This document shows, one piece after another, positions 6,370 through 14,823 of a DNA stretch of 64,000 bases; within the stretch, counting starts at the first letter, position 1, and each line of letters starts with the position of its first letter. Below the pieces are notes generated by a model, which was given only the letters and a program-made list of their open reading frames with translations, searched no databases and was not told where the DNA came from. A program made the position numbers and the translations under genes. Source of the stretch: Bacteroidota bacterium (GTDB taxonomy: Bacteria; Bacteroidota; Bacteroidia; 2-12-FULL-35-15); the NCBI GenBank assembly GCA_029237775.1, contig JAQZBR010000002.1:310001-374000 (forward strand). Reading direction: 5' to 3'.

Positions 6370-7809
6370 ATGGCTTTAATTAAATCTATATCAGGGATCA
6401 GAGGTACGATAGGCGGAAAGCCGGGGGATGGGTTAAGTCCCTTGGATATTGTGAAATTCACGTCTGCTTACGCGGCATGGATATCTGCGAGAAAAGGCCC
6501 GGGTCAGAAGCTGAAAATAGTTGTCGGCCGTGATGCCCGCATATCAGGTGAAATGGTCAATAACCTTGTGCTTGGTACATTACAGGGTATGGGGGTTGAT
6601 ATTGTTGATATCGGATTATCCACAACCCCAACTGTTGAGATCGCAGTCCCGGAGGAACAGGCAGATGGCGGGATCATCCTGACAGCGAGCCACAATCCCA
6701 AGCAATGGAACGCATTGAAGCTCCTTAACGAAAAAGGTGAGTTCATATCTGAAAAAGATGGTGCTGAGCTTTTAGAAATAGCTGAAAATGAAAAGTATGC
6801 GTATGCAGATGTGAACTCTTTAGGAAAGATCACACACAACGATACTTATATAAAAAAACACATTGAAAAGATCCTTGCGCTTAAGCTGGTGGATATTCCG
6901 GCAATTAAAGCCGCGAAATTCAAGGTTGTGATCGATTGTGTGAACTCCACAGGAGGAATTGTTCTGCCTCAGCTTCTCGAAGCATTAGGCGTGGCAAATG
7001 TGGTAAAGTTGTACTGCGACCCGACAGGAGAATTTCCTCATAACCCGGAGCCTTTACCGGAGAATTTACGTGATATCTCCAAAGCCGTTGTAAAAGAGAA
7101 AGCGCATGTTGGAATCGTTGTGGATCCCGATGTTGACCGTTTGGCGCTCGTTTGCGAAGATGGCGAAATGTTTGGAGAAGAATATACCCTTGTCGCTGTA
7201 GCAGAATACGTATTGAATAAAGGCCGTACCCCGGCTGAAAAAGCGGCAGGTAAAAAAGGAAATACTGTTTCAAATTTATCATCCACACGTGCTTTGCGGG
7301 ATGTCACCGAAAAGCACGGAGGAGCTTACCATGCATCTGCAGTAGGCGAAGTGAACGTGGTAAAGATGATGAAAGAAACGAAAGCAATAATCGGAGGAGA
7401 AGGTAACGGTGGGATCATTTTGCCGGAATTACATTACGGACGTGATGCTTTGGTTGGGATCGCGATCTTCTTATCGCACCTTGCAAAATACGGAAAGACC
7501 TGCTCAATGCTGCGTTCAACGTATCCCGACTATCATATCTCAAAAAACAAGATCGAGCTTACGCCAGAGATCAATGTAGATAAGATCCTCGAAGGGGTTC
7601 AGCAGAAATACAAAAAACAGCCTGTTAACCTGGTTGATGGCGTGAAGATAGAATTCGACAAAGAGTGGGTTCATTTACGAAAATCGAATACGGAGCCGAT
7701 CATTCGGATCTATTCGGAAAGTGAAAGTGAAACCACTGCGAATAATCTAGCAAAGAAGATCATGCTGGATATACGTGAGTTAATTAAAACACAACAAATT
7801 GCTGTTTAG
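6370..7809 (+). CDS. glmM: Phosphoglucosamine mutase
   Basis: Alpha-D-phosphohexomutase that converts glucosamine-6-phosphate to glucosamine-1-phosphate for UDP-GlcNAc, peptidoglycan and lipid A synthesis. The phosphoserine loop is TASHNP (Ser107), the magnesium loop is DPDVDRL near residue 255, and the sugar-specificity loop is GEGNGG near 343. A phosphate-binding C-terminal segment RKSNTEPIIRIYSE follows. The 479-aa length agrees with the GlmM branch of Bacteroidota; a phosphomannomutase/phosphoglucomutase role cannot be fully excluded from motifs alone. TATCTTTG upstream gives a likely promoter. Confidence 0.9.
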   Translation: MALIKSISGIRGTIGGKPGDGLSPLDIVKFTSAYAAWISARKGPGQKLKIVVGRDARISGEMVNNLVLGTLQGMGVDIVDIGLSTTPTVEIAVPEEQADGGIILTASHNPKQWNALKLLNEKGEFISEKDGAELLEIAENEKYAYADVNSLGKITHNDTYIKKHIEKILALKLVDIPAIKAAKFKVVIDCVNSTGGIVLPQLLEALGVANVVKLYCDPTGEFPHNPEPLPENLRDISKAVVKEKAHVGIVVDPDVDRLALVCEDGEMFGEEYTLVAVAEYVLNKGRTPAEKAAGKKGNTVSNLSSTRALRDVTEKHGGAYHASAVGEVNVVKMMKETKAIIGGEGNGGIILPELHYGRDALVGIAIFLSHLAKYGKTCSMLRSTYPDYHISKNKIELTPEINVDKILEGVQQKYKKQPVNLVDGVKIEFDKEWVHLRKSNTEPIIRIYSESESETTANNLAKKIMLDIRELIKTQQIAV

Positions 7810-7810
7810 G

Positions 7811-7900
7811 TACGGATACTAATAAAAAACGAATTTATGAATCCGGGTGTTAAGCACAGATTCGTAAATTCGTATAAGATTCACTATCTGTACAAAATTT
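7811..7900. repeat. Intergenic repeat block related to 3756-3891 and 29303-29347
   Basis: Between glmM and the desulfurase gene, GGTACGGATACTAAT resembles GGTACGGATAACTAAT at 29304. CACAGATTCGTAAATTCGTAT (7855-7875) is the complement of ATACGAATTTACGAATCTGTG, the core word of the 3.8-kb tract. The block therefore joins two known words in opposite orientations. Confidence 0.65.
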
Positions 7901-7911
7901 AAGAAAACATA

Positions 7912-9057
7912 ATGAAGATCTACCTAGACAACGCAGCCACCACAGCCCTCGACAAAGAAGTCCTGGATGCAATGCTTCCATACATGACCGAGCATTTCGG
8001 CAATCCATCGTCTACACATGGATTTGGGCGTAAGACACGTGCCGCTATTGAAGGTGCTCGTAAATCGGTAGCGAAGTCACTCAATGTTTCTCCCTCTGAG
8101 ATCTTCTTTACTTCCGGGGGCACTGAAGCCGACAATCAGGCAATTCGCTGCAGTGTGCACGATCTGGGTATCAAACACGCGATCACTTCTCATATTGAGC
8201 ATCATGCTGTGCTACATACCCTCGAAGCTCTTGCAGCAGCCGGGACAATTAAATTGAGTTTTGTGAACCTCACTCCAAGCGGACATATTGACCTGAAACA
8301 CCTTGATCAATTGCTAAGTGAGAATGAGCGCACATTAGTTTCGTTGATGCATGCGAATAACGAGATCGGCAACCTTCTTCCTTTAAAAGAAGTAGGGGAG
8401 ATCTGTCAGAAATACAATGCTGTGTTCCATTCTGATACTGTTCAGACAATGGGTCATTACCACATGGATCTTCAGAAAGTGAAGGTTCATTTTATCACCT
8501 GCGCAGCTCATAAATTTCACGGGCCAAAAGGTGTCGGTTTTTTATATGTGAACGGAGATGTGAAGATCAATCCGCTTATTTACGGAGGTTCTCAGGAACG
8601 CAACATGCGCGGTGGGACAGAAAACCTATACGGAATTATAGGTCTGGCAAAAGCATTGGAAATTGCCAACCGCGATATGGATGAGCATCAGAAGCATATC
8701 ATGGGCCTGAAGCAATACATGGTGGAACAGTTAAAAGCTGCAATTCCCGGTGTGGAGTTCAATGGAGCATGTCTGGATAATTGCCTGTACACTGTTCTGA
8801 ACGTTCGTTTCCCTAAAACGGACAATGCTGAAATGTTATTGTTTAATCTGGATATAGCAGGAATTGCCGCATCAGGCGGAAGTGCCTGTACCAGCGGGAG
8901 CAACCAGGGTTCACATGTGTTGAGAGGCATCAAGTCTGACGTGAGCTGTCCTTCGGTGCGGTTTTCATTCTGCAAATACAATACAAAAGAAGAGATCGAT
9001 TATACGGTGAATAAGCTGAAAGAGCTGTTTACGGTGAAGGAGATGGCTTCGAAATAG
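7912..9057 (+). CDS. Cysteine desulfurase (NifS/IscS family)
   Basis: PLP-dependent enzyme that removes sulfur from L-cysteine to give alanine and an enzyme persulfide for Fe-S clusters or tRNA thiolation. The 381-aa sequence shows the PLP lysine in CAAHKFHGPKG (Lys201) and the catalytic cysteine in SGGSACTSGS (Cys326). The loop SGGTEADNQAI and the HIEHHAV histidine are also present. The long loop before SGSACTSGS places it with the group I (IscS/NifS-like) desulfurases rather than SufS. No iscU or sufU gene is adjacent, so its acceptor is not shown by context. Confidence 0.93.
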   Translation: MKIYLDNAATTALDKEVLDAMLPYMTEHFGNPSSTHGFGRKTRAAIEGARKSVAKSLNVSPSEIFFTSGGTEADNQAIRCSVHDLGIKHAITSHIEHHAVLHTLEALAAAGTIKLSFVNLTPSGHIDLKHLDQLLSENERTLVSLMHANNEIGNLLPLKEVGEICQKYNAVFHSDTVQTMGHYHMDLQKVKVHFITCAAHKFHGPKGVGFLYVNGDVKINPLIYGGSQERNMRGGTENLYGIIGLAKALEIANRDMDEHQKHIMGLKQYMVEQLKAAIPGVEFNGACLDNCLYTVLNVRFPKTDNAEMLLFNLDIAGIAASGGSACTSGSNQGSHVLRGIKSDVSCPSVRFSFCKYNTKEEIDYTVNKLKELFTVKEMASK

Positions 9058-9105
9058 GGTTTACACAAAGGTAGTAGACGTGCTGTACCGTAGAAAGTTA
9101 AGAAC

Positions 9106-10350
9106 TTACACCGGCACCACCTGCTCAAACTTCAATTCGAACTTCGTTCCATTATCCACTGTAAATTTATAATTACCATCGAGTTGCTCTGAGAGTGACT
9201 GAATAACGACCATTCCCAAAGATTCACTGTCTTTATAATTTTCCTTTAATCCAACCCCATTGTCACGAACCATTAGGCGCAGCATGTTTCCAATACTGGT
9301 GAATTCGATATCGATAACGCCATTGCTTCTGCCTTTGAAGGCATATTTGTAGCAATTGGTCAGTAATTCGTTAAGGATCAGTCCGCAGGGGATTGCCGTA
9401 TTTACATTCAGCTTAATATTGCTGATATGGGTGTTCACGATCACCGATTCTGAAATAGTAGGATAGGAATACTGGATCTCATCGATAAGCTCCTTGGTGT
9501 ATTTTGCGAAATCAACATCGCTCATGTTCTCGCTTTTGTAAAGCCTATCATGAATAAGTGCCATCGATTTAACCCTGTTCTTGCTTTCCAGAAGTATATT
9601 GCGCGCCTCATCATTTTCAACCGTGCTGATCTGCAGATTAAAGAGACTTGTTATAATTGCAAGGTTGTTCTTTACCCGGTGATGGATTTCTGCCAGCAAA
9701 ATTTCCTTTTCTGTTAATGCATGTTTTATAGCCTGTTCCGTTGCCTTACGCTCATTTAGCCTTTGCTGAAAAACCTCGCCCTCACGGATGTTATTCGAGA
9801 TGGTTAAATACATGAAAAATCCGATCGCAGAAGAGCTGCAGAGAATGTTAAAGCAAAACATCCTGTATTGATCGGCTGCGGTTAAATGATTGGACCAAAA
9901 CAGCCCGTAATGCGTGGAGAGATTTATTATAAGCAGGATAATTGGCAGGGTAAGATGGAAAATAAGCAGACGTTTTTCTTTAAAATCATGAAGAAACGAG
10001 ATCGCGAGGATCAATGGGAAATAATAAAGGTAGGTACCGGATTCGATGCCTGAATATGAATCGAAAAAGAAAATGATCCCTGAAATCACGATCAGAAATG
10101 AGGATGTAGCTACACGATGGTAACCTGAGGCATTCATCCAGAATACAACTACACAAAAGAAAGCTGAAAATTCAACGATGATAGCAGAGTAGGTGTCGCC
10201 AAGCAAATAGTTATTCAATCCGCTCAGGAGACAAATAAAAAAAGTAATGAAGCAAAACTGGTTGGTAAGGGAAATGCGCTTTCTTAATTTATCACCATAG
10301 GATGGCTTCATACCTATGAATGAAATTGATCTCCAGAATTCCTTCAGCAT
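9106..10350 (-). CDS. Membrane sensor histidine kinase, HisKA_2 type
   Basis: A 414-aa kinase with about six hydrophobic helices in residues 30-185, forming a membrane sensor unit without a recognisable periplasmic domain. A short coiled linker leads to the HisKA_2 phosphoacceptor motif EIHHRVKNNL (His224 likely). The ATPase domain follows, with N-box NELLTNCYKYAF and G1 box DNGVGLKE. HisKA_2/HWE-like kinases often pair with LytTR- or receiver-only regulators, but no response regulator is adjacent, so it is an orphan. It converges on the desulfurase gene and diverges from the MBL hydrolase gene. Confidence 0.92.
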   Translation of the reverse strand: MLKEFWRSISFIGMKPSYGDKLRKRISLTNQFCFITFFICLLSGLNNYLLGDTYSAIIVEFSAFFCVVVFWMNASGYHRVATSSFLIVISGIIFFFDSYSGIESGTYLYYFPLILAISFLHDFKEKRLLIFHLTLPIILLIINLSTHYGLFWSNHLTAADQYRMFCFNILCSSSAIGFFMYLTISNNIREGEVFQQRLNERKATEQAIKHALTEKEILLAEIHHRVKNNLAIITSLFNLQISTVENDEARNILLESKNRVKSMALIHDRLYKSENMSDVDFAKYTKELIDEIQYSYPTISESVIVNTHISNIKLNVNTAIPCGLILNELLTNCYKYAFKGRSNGVIDIEFTSIGNMLRLMVRDNGVGLKENYKDSESLGMVVIQSLSEQLDGNYKFTVDNGTKFELKFEQVVPV

Positions 10351-10451
10351 AATATTTTAAAAGTTTAAACTTACATTTTTTTTGAGCATTCAGAATACTT
10401 TTTTATCCCAACAATTAGTAATTGATAGAAATCACTTTTATATTTACGGAA

Positions 10452-10485
10452 CAGACAATCTTCGCGGAAGCTCTGAGCTTGTCTG
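10452..10485. other. Inverted repeat CAGACAA...TTGTCTG with nested AAGCT-ctg-AGCTT
   Basis: The intergenic sequence before the MBL hydrolase holds CAGACAA (10452-10458) and TTGTCTG (10479-10485), enclosing a small inner hairpin AAGCTCTGAGCTT. It sits 29 bases before the GTG start. It could be a leader structure or an operator for either divergent gene. Confidence 0.4.
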
Positions 10486-10513
10486 ACAAAATTAAAAGCT
10501 CAAATAAATAAAC

Positions 10514-11278
10514 GTGAAGGTCACATTCTTAGGTACAGGTACATCACAAGGAATTCCGTTAATTGCCTGTCCGTGCAGCGTATGTAACTCAGCTGATCCG
10601 AAGGATAACCGGTTGAGAACGTCTGTGCTTATTGAAGTGGACGGCAAGAATTTCGTAATAGATACCGGTCCTGATTTCAGGATGCAAATGCTTCGTGAAA
10701 ATGTAAAACACCTCGAGGCTGTCATCTTCACCCACGAACATAAAGATCATACAGCAGGCTTCGATGATATCCGTGCATTCAATTTTGTGATGAGAAAAAA
10801 GATGAACGTGTATGCTACGGAAAGAGTTCAAAACGCCATCAGAAGGGAATTCGCATACATATTCAGTGATTTCAAGTACCCTGGAATTCCAGAAATAGAA
10901 TTGCATCTTATAAAGAACGAAACTTTTGAAATAGATAATGTTGAATTCACTCCAATAGAGGTAATGCATTATAAGCTGCCTGTTTTGGGATTCAGAATTG
11001 GTGCGTTTACATATATCACAGACGCGAATGCTATCTCGGAAGAGGAGAAAGAAAAGATAAAAGGTTCAAAAATCCTCGTTCTTAACGCCCTTCGCAGGGA
11101 AGAACATATTTCACATTTTACGCTGCAGCAGGCAATTGATCTCGTAAAAGAACTAAAACCTGAACAGGCATATTTTACTCACATCAGTCATCAGCTCGGA
11201 CTTCATTCTGAGGTGGAAAAGGAGCTTCCTGAAAACATTCATCTGGCATATGACGGATTAAAGCTGGACTTGATATGA
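10514..11278 (+). CDS. MBL-fold metallo-hydrolase (PhnP-like)
   Basis: 254-aa metallo-beta-lactamase-fold phosphodiesterase-type hydrolase. The opening FLGTGTSQGIP and the CPCSVCNSADPKDNRLRTS segment are typical of the PhnP/lipoyltransferase-associated subgroup in Bacteroidota. The metal site is THEHKDHTAG (about residues 73-81), with further ligands in VIDTGPDF and ITDANAI, and the final histidine in YFTHISHQLG. The two-cysteine segment near residues 19-24 may bind a structural zinc. Start is a GTG codon; no in-frame ATG lies upstream and the family alignment begins exactly here (MKVTFLGTG). Confidence 0.9.
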   Translation: MKVTFLGTGTSQGIPLIACPCSVCNSADPKDNRLRTSVLIEVDGKNFVIDTGPDFRMQMLRENVKHLEAVIFTHEHKDHTAGFDDIRAFNFVMRKKMNVYATERVQNAIRREFAYIFSDFKYPGIPEIELHLIKNETFEIDNVEFTPIEVMHYKLPVLGFRIGAFTYITDANAISEEEKEKIKGSKILVLNALRREEHISHFTLQQAIDLVKELKPEQAYFTHISHQLGLHSEVEKELPENIHLAYDGLKLDLI

Positions 11279-11326
11279 CAATTATCTGCATTCAGCGAGC
11301 ACATTTTCTGAAATAACAATTCGGAT

Positions 11327-11334
11327 TATTTTTG
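11327..11334 (+). promoter_or_regulatory. TATTTTTG (-7 box)
   Basis: TATTTTTG fits TAnnTTTG and ends 19 bases before the ATG of the secreted CxxCH protein gene. This fits a separate promoter for this gene rather than read-through from the MBL gene. Confidence 0.55.
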
Positions 11335-11353
11335 TAGAACAGAATTTCTAAAA

Positions 11354-12184
11354 ATGAACATAAAATCAAAATTTGCATTATCTCTGATCGTAGTTACTGC
11401 CGGATTAATTTTCAGCGATGCTTTGACGCAGGATGCGGACAGTAATACCTCGGCTGCTCCGGCAGGCAGGACCGGCTCTCCCGGTGATGGCCTTACCTGT
11501 ACGAGTTGTCATGCAGGCACCGCAACAACATCTGCAGGACTGATCACTTCAAACATACCGGTAAGTGGTTATACACCCGGCCAAACCTATACTATAACTG
11601 CGAGCATCACGCAGGCAGGAAAAACTAAATTCGGATTCCAGGTCTCACCACAAAACGTGGCAGGGACGAAGCTAGGGACTTTGCTTGTGACTAACACTAC
11701 GCTCACCCAGCTTGTCGGGACAGGAGGAAAGTACATCACACACAAAACAGCAGGAACATCTTTCCCGTCCGGTACTGCAACATGGTCCTTTGACTGGACG
11801 GCTCCGGTTGCCGGAACCGGTAATGTTACCTTTTATGGTGCTTTTAATATCACAAACAGTAGCAATACAAATAGTGGGGATATAATCAAACTTTCAACAT
11901 TGCAGGTAACAGAAAATGTTTCGACAGCTATTGCGGAGCGTGATAAATTTGATTTTAATGTTTATCCAAACCCTGTCACCGACAGGGTTTACATTTCAGC
12001 GGGAGATCTGAACGCGAATTCAGCAGCGATCAGTATCATTAATATTCAGGGGCAGGCCGTGAAAACTATTTCTGACTTCGTTCCCGGCACTTATATAAAT
12101 GTTGAAGAACTTGCCAAAGGGTATTACATTATTAAGATCGAAACAGAGAGTGGTAGTTCTTTTAAAAAGATCGTCAAAAACTAA
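11354..12184 (+). CDS. Secreted choice-of-anchor V protein with CxxCH motif and T9SS sorting domain
   Basis: 276 aa. An N-terminal hydrophobic signal (ALSLIVVTAGLIF) is followed by a reeler/choice-of-anchor V-type domain opening with GRTGSPGDGLTCTSCHAG. CTSCH (Cys49, Cys52, His53) is a possible heme c attachment motif. The C-terminus from about residue 195 is a type A T9SS sorting domain (YPNPVTDRVYI... GYYIIKIETESGSSFKKIVK). The protein is thus exported by Sec, crosses the outer membrane by T9SS, and is attached to the surface or released. Substrate is unknown. A strong terminator follows. Confidence 0.88.
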   Translation: MNIKSKFALSLIVVTAGLIFSDALTQDADSNTSAAPAGRTGSPGDGLTCTSCHAGTATTSAGLITSNIPVSGYTPGQTYTITASITQAGKTKFGFQVSPQNVAGTKLGTLLVTNTTLTQLVGTGGKYITHKTAGTSFPSGTATWSFDWTAPVAGTGNVTFYGAFNITNSSNTNSGDIIKLSTLQVTENVSTAIAERDKFDFNVYPNPVTDRVYISAGDLNANSAAISIINIQGQAVKTISDFVPGTYINVEELAKGYYIIKIETESGSSFKKIVKN

Positions 12185-12189
12185 AACTT

Positions 12190-12219
12190 AAATCCCGGAT
12201 CATCTCCGGGATTTTTTTT
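12190..12219 (+). terminator. Rho-independent terminator
   Basis: AAATCCCGGA and TCCGGGATTT form a 10-bp stem around a 5-base loop, followed by a T-run. It starts five bases after the T9SS protein stop and separates it from the convergent folP. Confidence 0.93.
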
Positions 12220-12220
12220 A

Positions 12221-13078
12221 TCAGAAGCTGTCCTGGCTTTTCATTTTCTGCAGAATTGTAATTACCTCTTTTGCTTCCCGAACATCATGAACCCTGATGA
12301 TCTTTGCGCCTTTCTGGAGCGCGATCGTATTTAATACAGAGGTTCCGTTGATTGAATCTTTTGATTTGATATTCAGCAACTTATTAACAATAGACTTTCT
12401 TGAAATTCCGACCAGGAGCGGACATCCCAATTCTGTAAATTTATCGAGATGGCGCATGAGCTCAAAATTGTGATCGACCGTTTTTCCGAATCCAAATCCC
12501 GGATCGAGGATTACATGTTCCGCACCCAGATCCTGAAGTTTTTTTAGTTGCATACTAAGAAATTCATATACCTCTTTCACCACATATTCGTATGTAGGAT
12601 CAATTTGCATGTTTTGCGGAGTGCCCTGAATATGCATCAAAATGTATGGGACTTTAAGCCTTGCTACGGTTTCAAACATCGTTTCATCCATAGTTCCGCC
12701 TGAAATATCGTTTATGATATCGGCTCCCAGATCTACGGCCTTTTCTGCAATGGATGCGCGAAAGGTATCCACCGAAAGCAATGTTTCAGGAAAGTGTTTT
12801 TTGATCGAGCTTACCACCTTTAACAGTCTTTCCGATTCTTCCTCTTCACTTATAAGTTCTGCTCCGGGCCGCGTAGAGCAGGCACCAATGTCGATAATAT
12901 CAGCACCCTGTTCAATCATTTTACCCGTATGATCAAGCCATTCAGCCGATGTAGTGTATTTTCCGCCATCGAAGAAGGAATCGGGGGTAACATTTAAAAT
13001 GCCCATTATCATCGGGTTGGCTCTTTGGTCAAAAATCCGCCCGATTTTAGAAGAAAAAAATGTATCTTGTGCGCTCAT
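12221..13078 (-). CDS. folP: Dihydropteroate synthase
   Basis: Folate-pathway TIM-barrel enzyme joining 6-hydroxymethyl-7,8-dihydropterin pyrophosphate to p-aminobenzoate; the target of sulfonamides. The 285-aa protein has the pterin signature MGILNVTPDSFFDGGKY near residues 24-40, GADIIDIGACSTRPGA, the INDISGG loop, HVILDPGFGFGKT and LLVGISRKS, then a C-terminal VHDVREAKEV. All usual motifs are intact. The gene is divergent from the DUF1599 gene, a neighbour pair frequent in Bacteroidota. Confidence 0.96.
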   Translation of the reverse strand: MSAQDTFFSSKIGRIFDQRANPMIMGILNVTPDSFFDGGKYTTSAEWLDHTGKMIEQGADIIDIGACSTRPGAELISEEEESERLLKVVSSIKKHFPETLLSVDTFRASIAEKAVDLGADIINDISGGTMDETMFETVARLKVPYILMHIQGTPQNMQIDPTYEYVVKEVYEFLSMQLKKLQDLGAEHVILDPGFGFGKTVDHNFELMRHLDKFTELGCPLLVGISRKSIVNKLLNIKSKDSINGTSVLNTIALQKGAKIIRVHDVREAKEVITILQKMKSQDSF

Positions 13079-13169
13079 TAATAATTTAGGTAAAAGGGGT
13101 TATTGGGTTAAATGGTTATTTAGGCACAGCCTGATTTAATCAATCAACCACTCAGCTATTTTCTGATTT

Positions 13170-13706
13170 ATGAATAAGACATCTACACAGTACGATACTG
13201 CCATAAATTCCTGTAAAGATATTTTTATTAAAAAAATGAAAGATTATGGTACAGCCTGGCGTGTGTTGCGTACGAGCTCTATTACCGACCAGATCTTCAT
13301 TAAAGCCCAACGTATTCGTAACATCGAGGATAAAGGTACTCAAAAAATCAACGATGATGTTCGCTCCGAATATATCGGCATAATCAATTACTCAATTATC
13401 GGCCTTATACAACTTAGTATGAAAAATGACAGCAGGATGGAATTGCCTGTTGATGAAGTCAGCCGTTTGTATGATATGTATTCCAGCGAAGCAAAGGGGC
13501 TGATGGAAAATAAGAATCACGACTATGGTGAAGCCTGGAGAGATATGAGAGTAAGCTCACTGACTGACCTCATCCTGATGAAGATCCTACGGATCAAACA
13601 AATTGAAGACAACAAAGGCGAGACCCTGATCTCAGAAGGAGTAGACGCTAATTTTCATGATATGATCAATTATTCAGTTTTTGCATTAATCAAACTAAGC
13701 GAGTAA
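13170..13706 (+). CDS. DUF1599 domain-containing protein
   Basis: A 178-aa cytosolic protein of DUF1599. It contains two clear repeats: CKDIFIKKMKDYGTAWRVLRTSSITDQIFIKAQRIRNIED in the first half and AKGLMENKNHDYGEAWRDMRVSSLTDLILMKILRIKQIED in the second. Each ends in a Y-x-G/D-x-I-N-Y-S-x-x-x-L helix. The internal duplication suggests a pseudo-twofold fold; the function is not known. It is the first gene of a co-directional cluster and stops two bases before the DoxX gene. Confidence 0.92.
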   Translation: MNKTSTQYDTAINSCKDIFIKKMKDYGTAWRVLRTSSITDQIFIKAQRIRNIEDKGTQKINDDVRSEYIGIINYSIIGLIQLSMKNDSRMELPVDEVSRLYDMYSSEAKGLMENKNHDYGEAWRDMRVSSLTDLILMKILRIKQIEDNKGETLISEGVDANFHDMINYSVFALIKLSE

Positions 13707-13708
13707 AC

Positions 13709-14821
13709 ATGAAAGCATTAACTAACATTTGCCGCATCCTGGTTGGAGCATTGTTCATTTTCTCGGGTTTCATAAAAGCTAATGATACACTCGGATTCTC
13801 ATATAAACTGGTTGAATACTTTGAAGTATTCCACATGGATTTTATGGTTCCTGCAGCACTTCCGCTGGCGATCTTCATTTGTATCTTTGAGATCATTTTA
13901 GGATTTACCCTTTTGATGGGCGCTCGAACGAAGCTTACATTGTGGCTTCTTCTCCTGATGATCATTTTCTTCACCTTCCTTACATTCTATTCCGCATATT
14001 TCGATGTAGTGAAGGAATGCGGCTGCTTCGGTGATTTTCTTCACCTTACTCCATGGCAGTCGTTCACAAAGGATCTGGTATTGCTTATACTTATTATCAT
14101 TCTGTTTATCGGCAGGGATTACATTCAGCCTGTATTTAGCCCGCGGGTGGAAAATGCTTTGTTAATAATCATTCTGGCTGCTACTACCGCATTTCCTCTG
14201 TACACTTACAATTATCTTCCTGTTATTGATTTCCGTGCGTATGCGATCGGAAAGAACATTCCGGAACAAACCAAAGGCGTTCCTGACGAAGTGAAGTTTT
14301 ATTATCGCCTGAAGGATAAAAGGACAGGAGAGATCAAAGAAGTTGATAAATGGCCGGAGAACTGGGATCAGATCTATGATTATGTTGATAACAGAACAGA
14401 AGTAACTAAAAAAGGGATCGATCCTAAGATCAAAGATTTTACAATAACAGCTCTTGAAGGAGGAGATTACACACAGGACATCATCGAAAATCCTAATTAC
14501 AATTTCCTGTTGGTCGCTTATGATCTGGAAAAAGCTAACAAGGATGTGTTCGGAAAAATCAATGACTTTGCCGCTCTTTGCAAAAGCGACAGTGTTACAT
14601 TTGTCATGCTTACTGCGTCAACACCTGACGTGATCGCAAAATTCAAGCAGGAAACAAAAACTGATTTCACGTATTATACAACTGACGGGACTGTTTTAAA
14701 AACAATGATCCGCTCCAATCCGGGCCTGATGATGCTCAAGGGTGGAACGGTGATAGATATGTGGCATTACCATTCTTTCCCATCATACAGTGATGTGAAA
14801 GAAAAATATTTTAAGAAGTAA
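13709..14821 (+). CDS. DoxX-like membrane protein with C-terminal thioredoxin-like region (BT_3928 type)
   Basis: 370 aa. The N-terminal half is a DoxX/MauE-like four-helix membrane unit (GALFIFSGFIKANDTLGFSYKL, FEIILGFTLLMGARTKLTLW), with an ECGCFGDF cysteine pair typical of MauE-like proteins linked to thiol redox. A further membrane helix leads to a soluble C-terminal region (NFLLVAYDLEKANKDVFGKIND... PGLMMLKGGTVIDMWHYHSFPS) that looks thioredoxin-like but lacks a CxxC. It lies between DUF1599 and the ABC permease genes, with 2-base gaps on each side, so tight coupling in one operon is likely. Confidence 0.82.
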   Translation: MKALTNICRILVGALFIFSGFIKANDTLGFSYKLVEYFEVFHMDFMVPAALPLAIFICIFEIILGFTLLMGARTKLTLWLLLLMIIFFTFLTFYSAYFDVVKECGCFGDFLHLTPWQSFTKDLVLLILIIILFIGRDYIQPVFSPRVENALLIIILAATTAFPLYTYNYLPVIDFRAYAIGKNIPEQTKGVPDEVKFYYRLKDKRTGEIKEVDKWPENWDQIYDYVDNRTEVTKKGIDPKIKDFTITALEGGDYTQDIIENPNYNFLLVAYDLEKANKDVFGKINDFAALCKSDSVTFVMLTASTPDVIAKFKQETKTDFTYYTTDGTVLKTMIRSNPGLMMLKGGTVIDMWHYHSFPSYSDVKEKYFKK

Positions 14822-14823
14822 CA

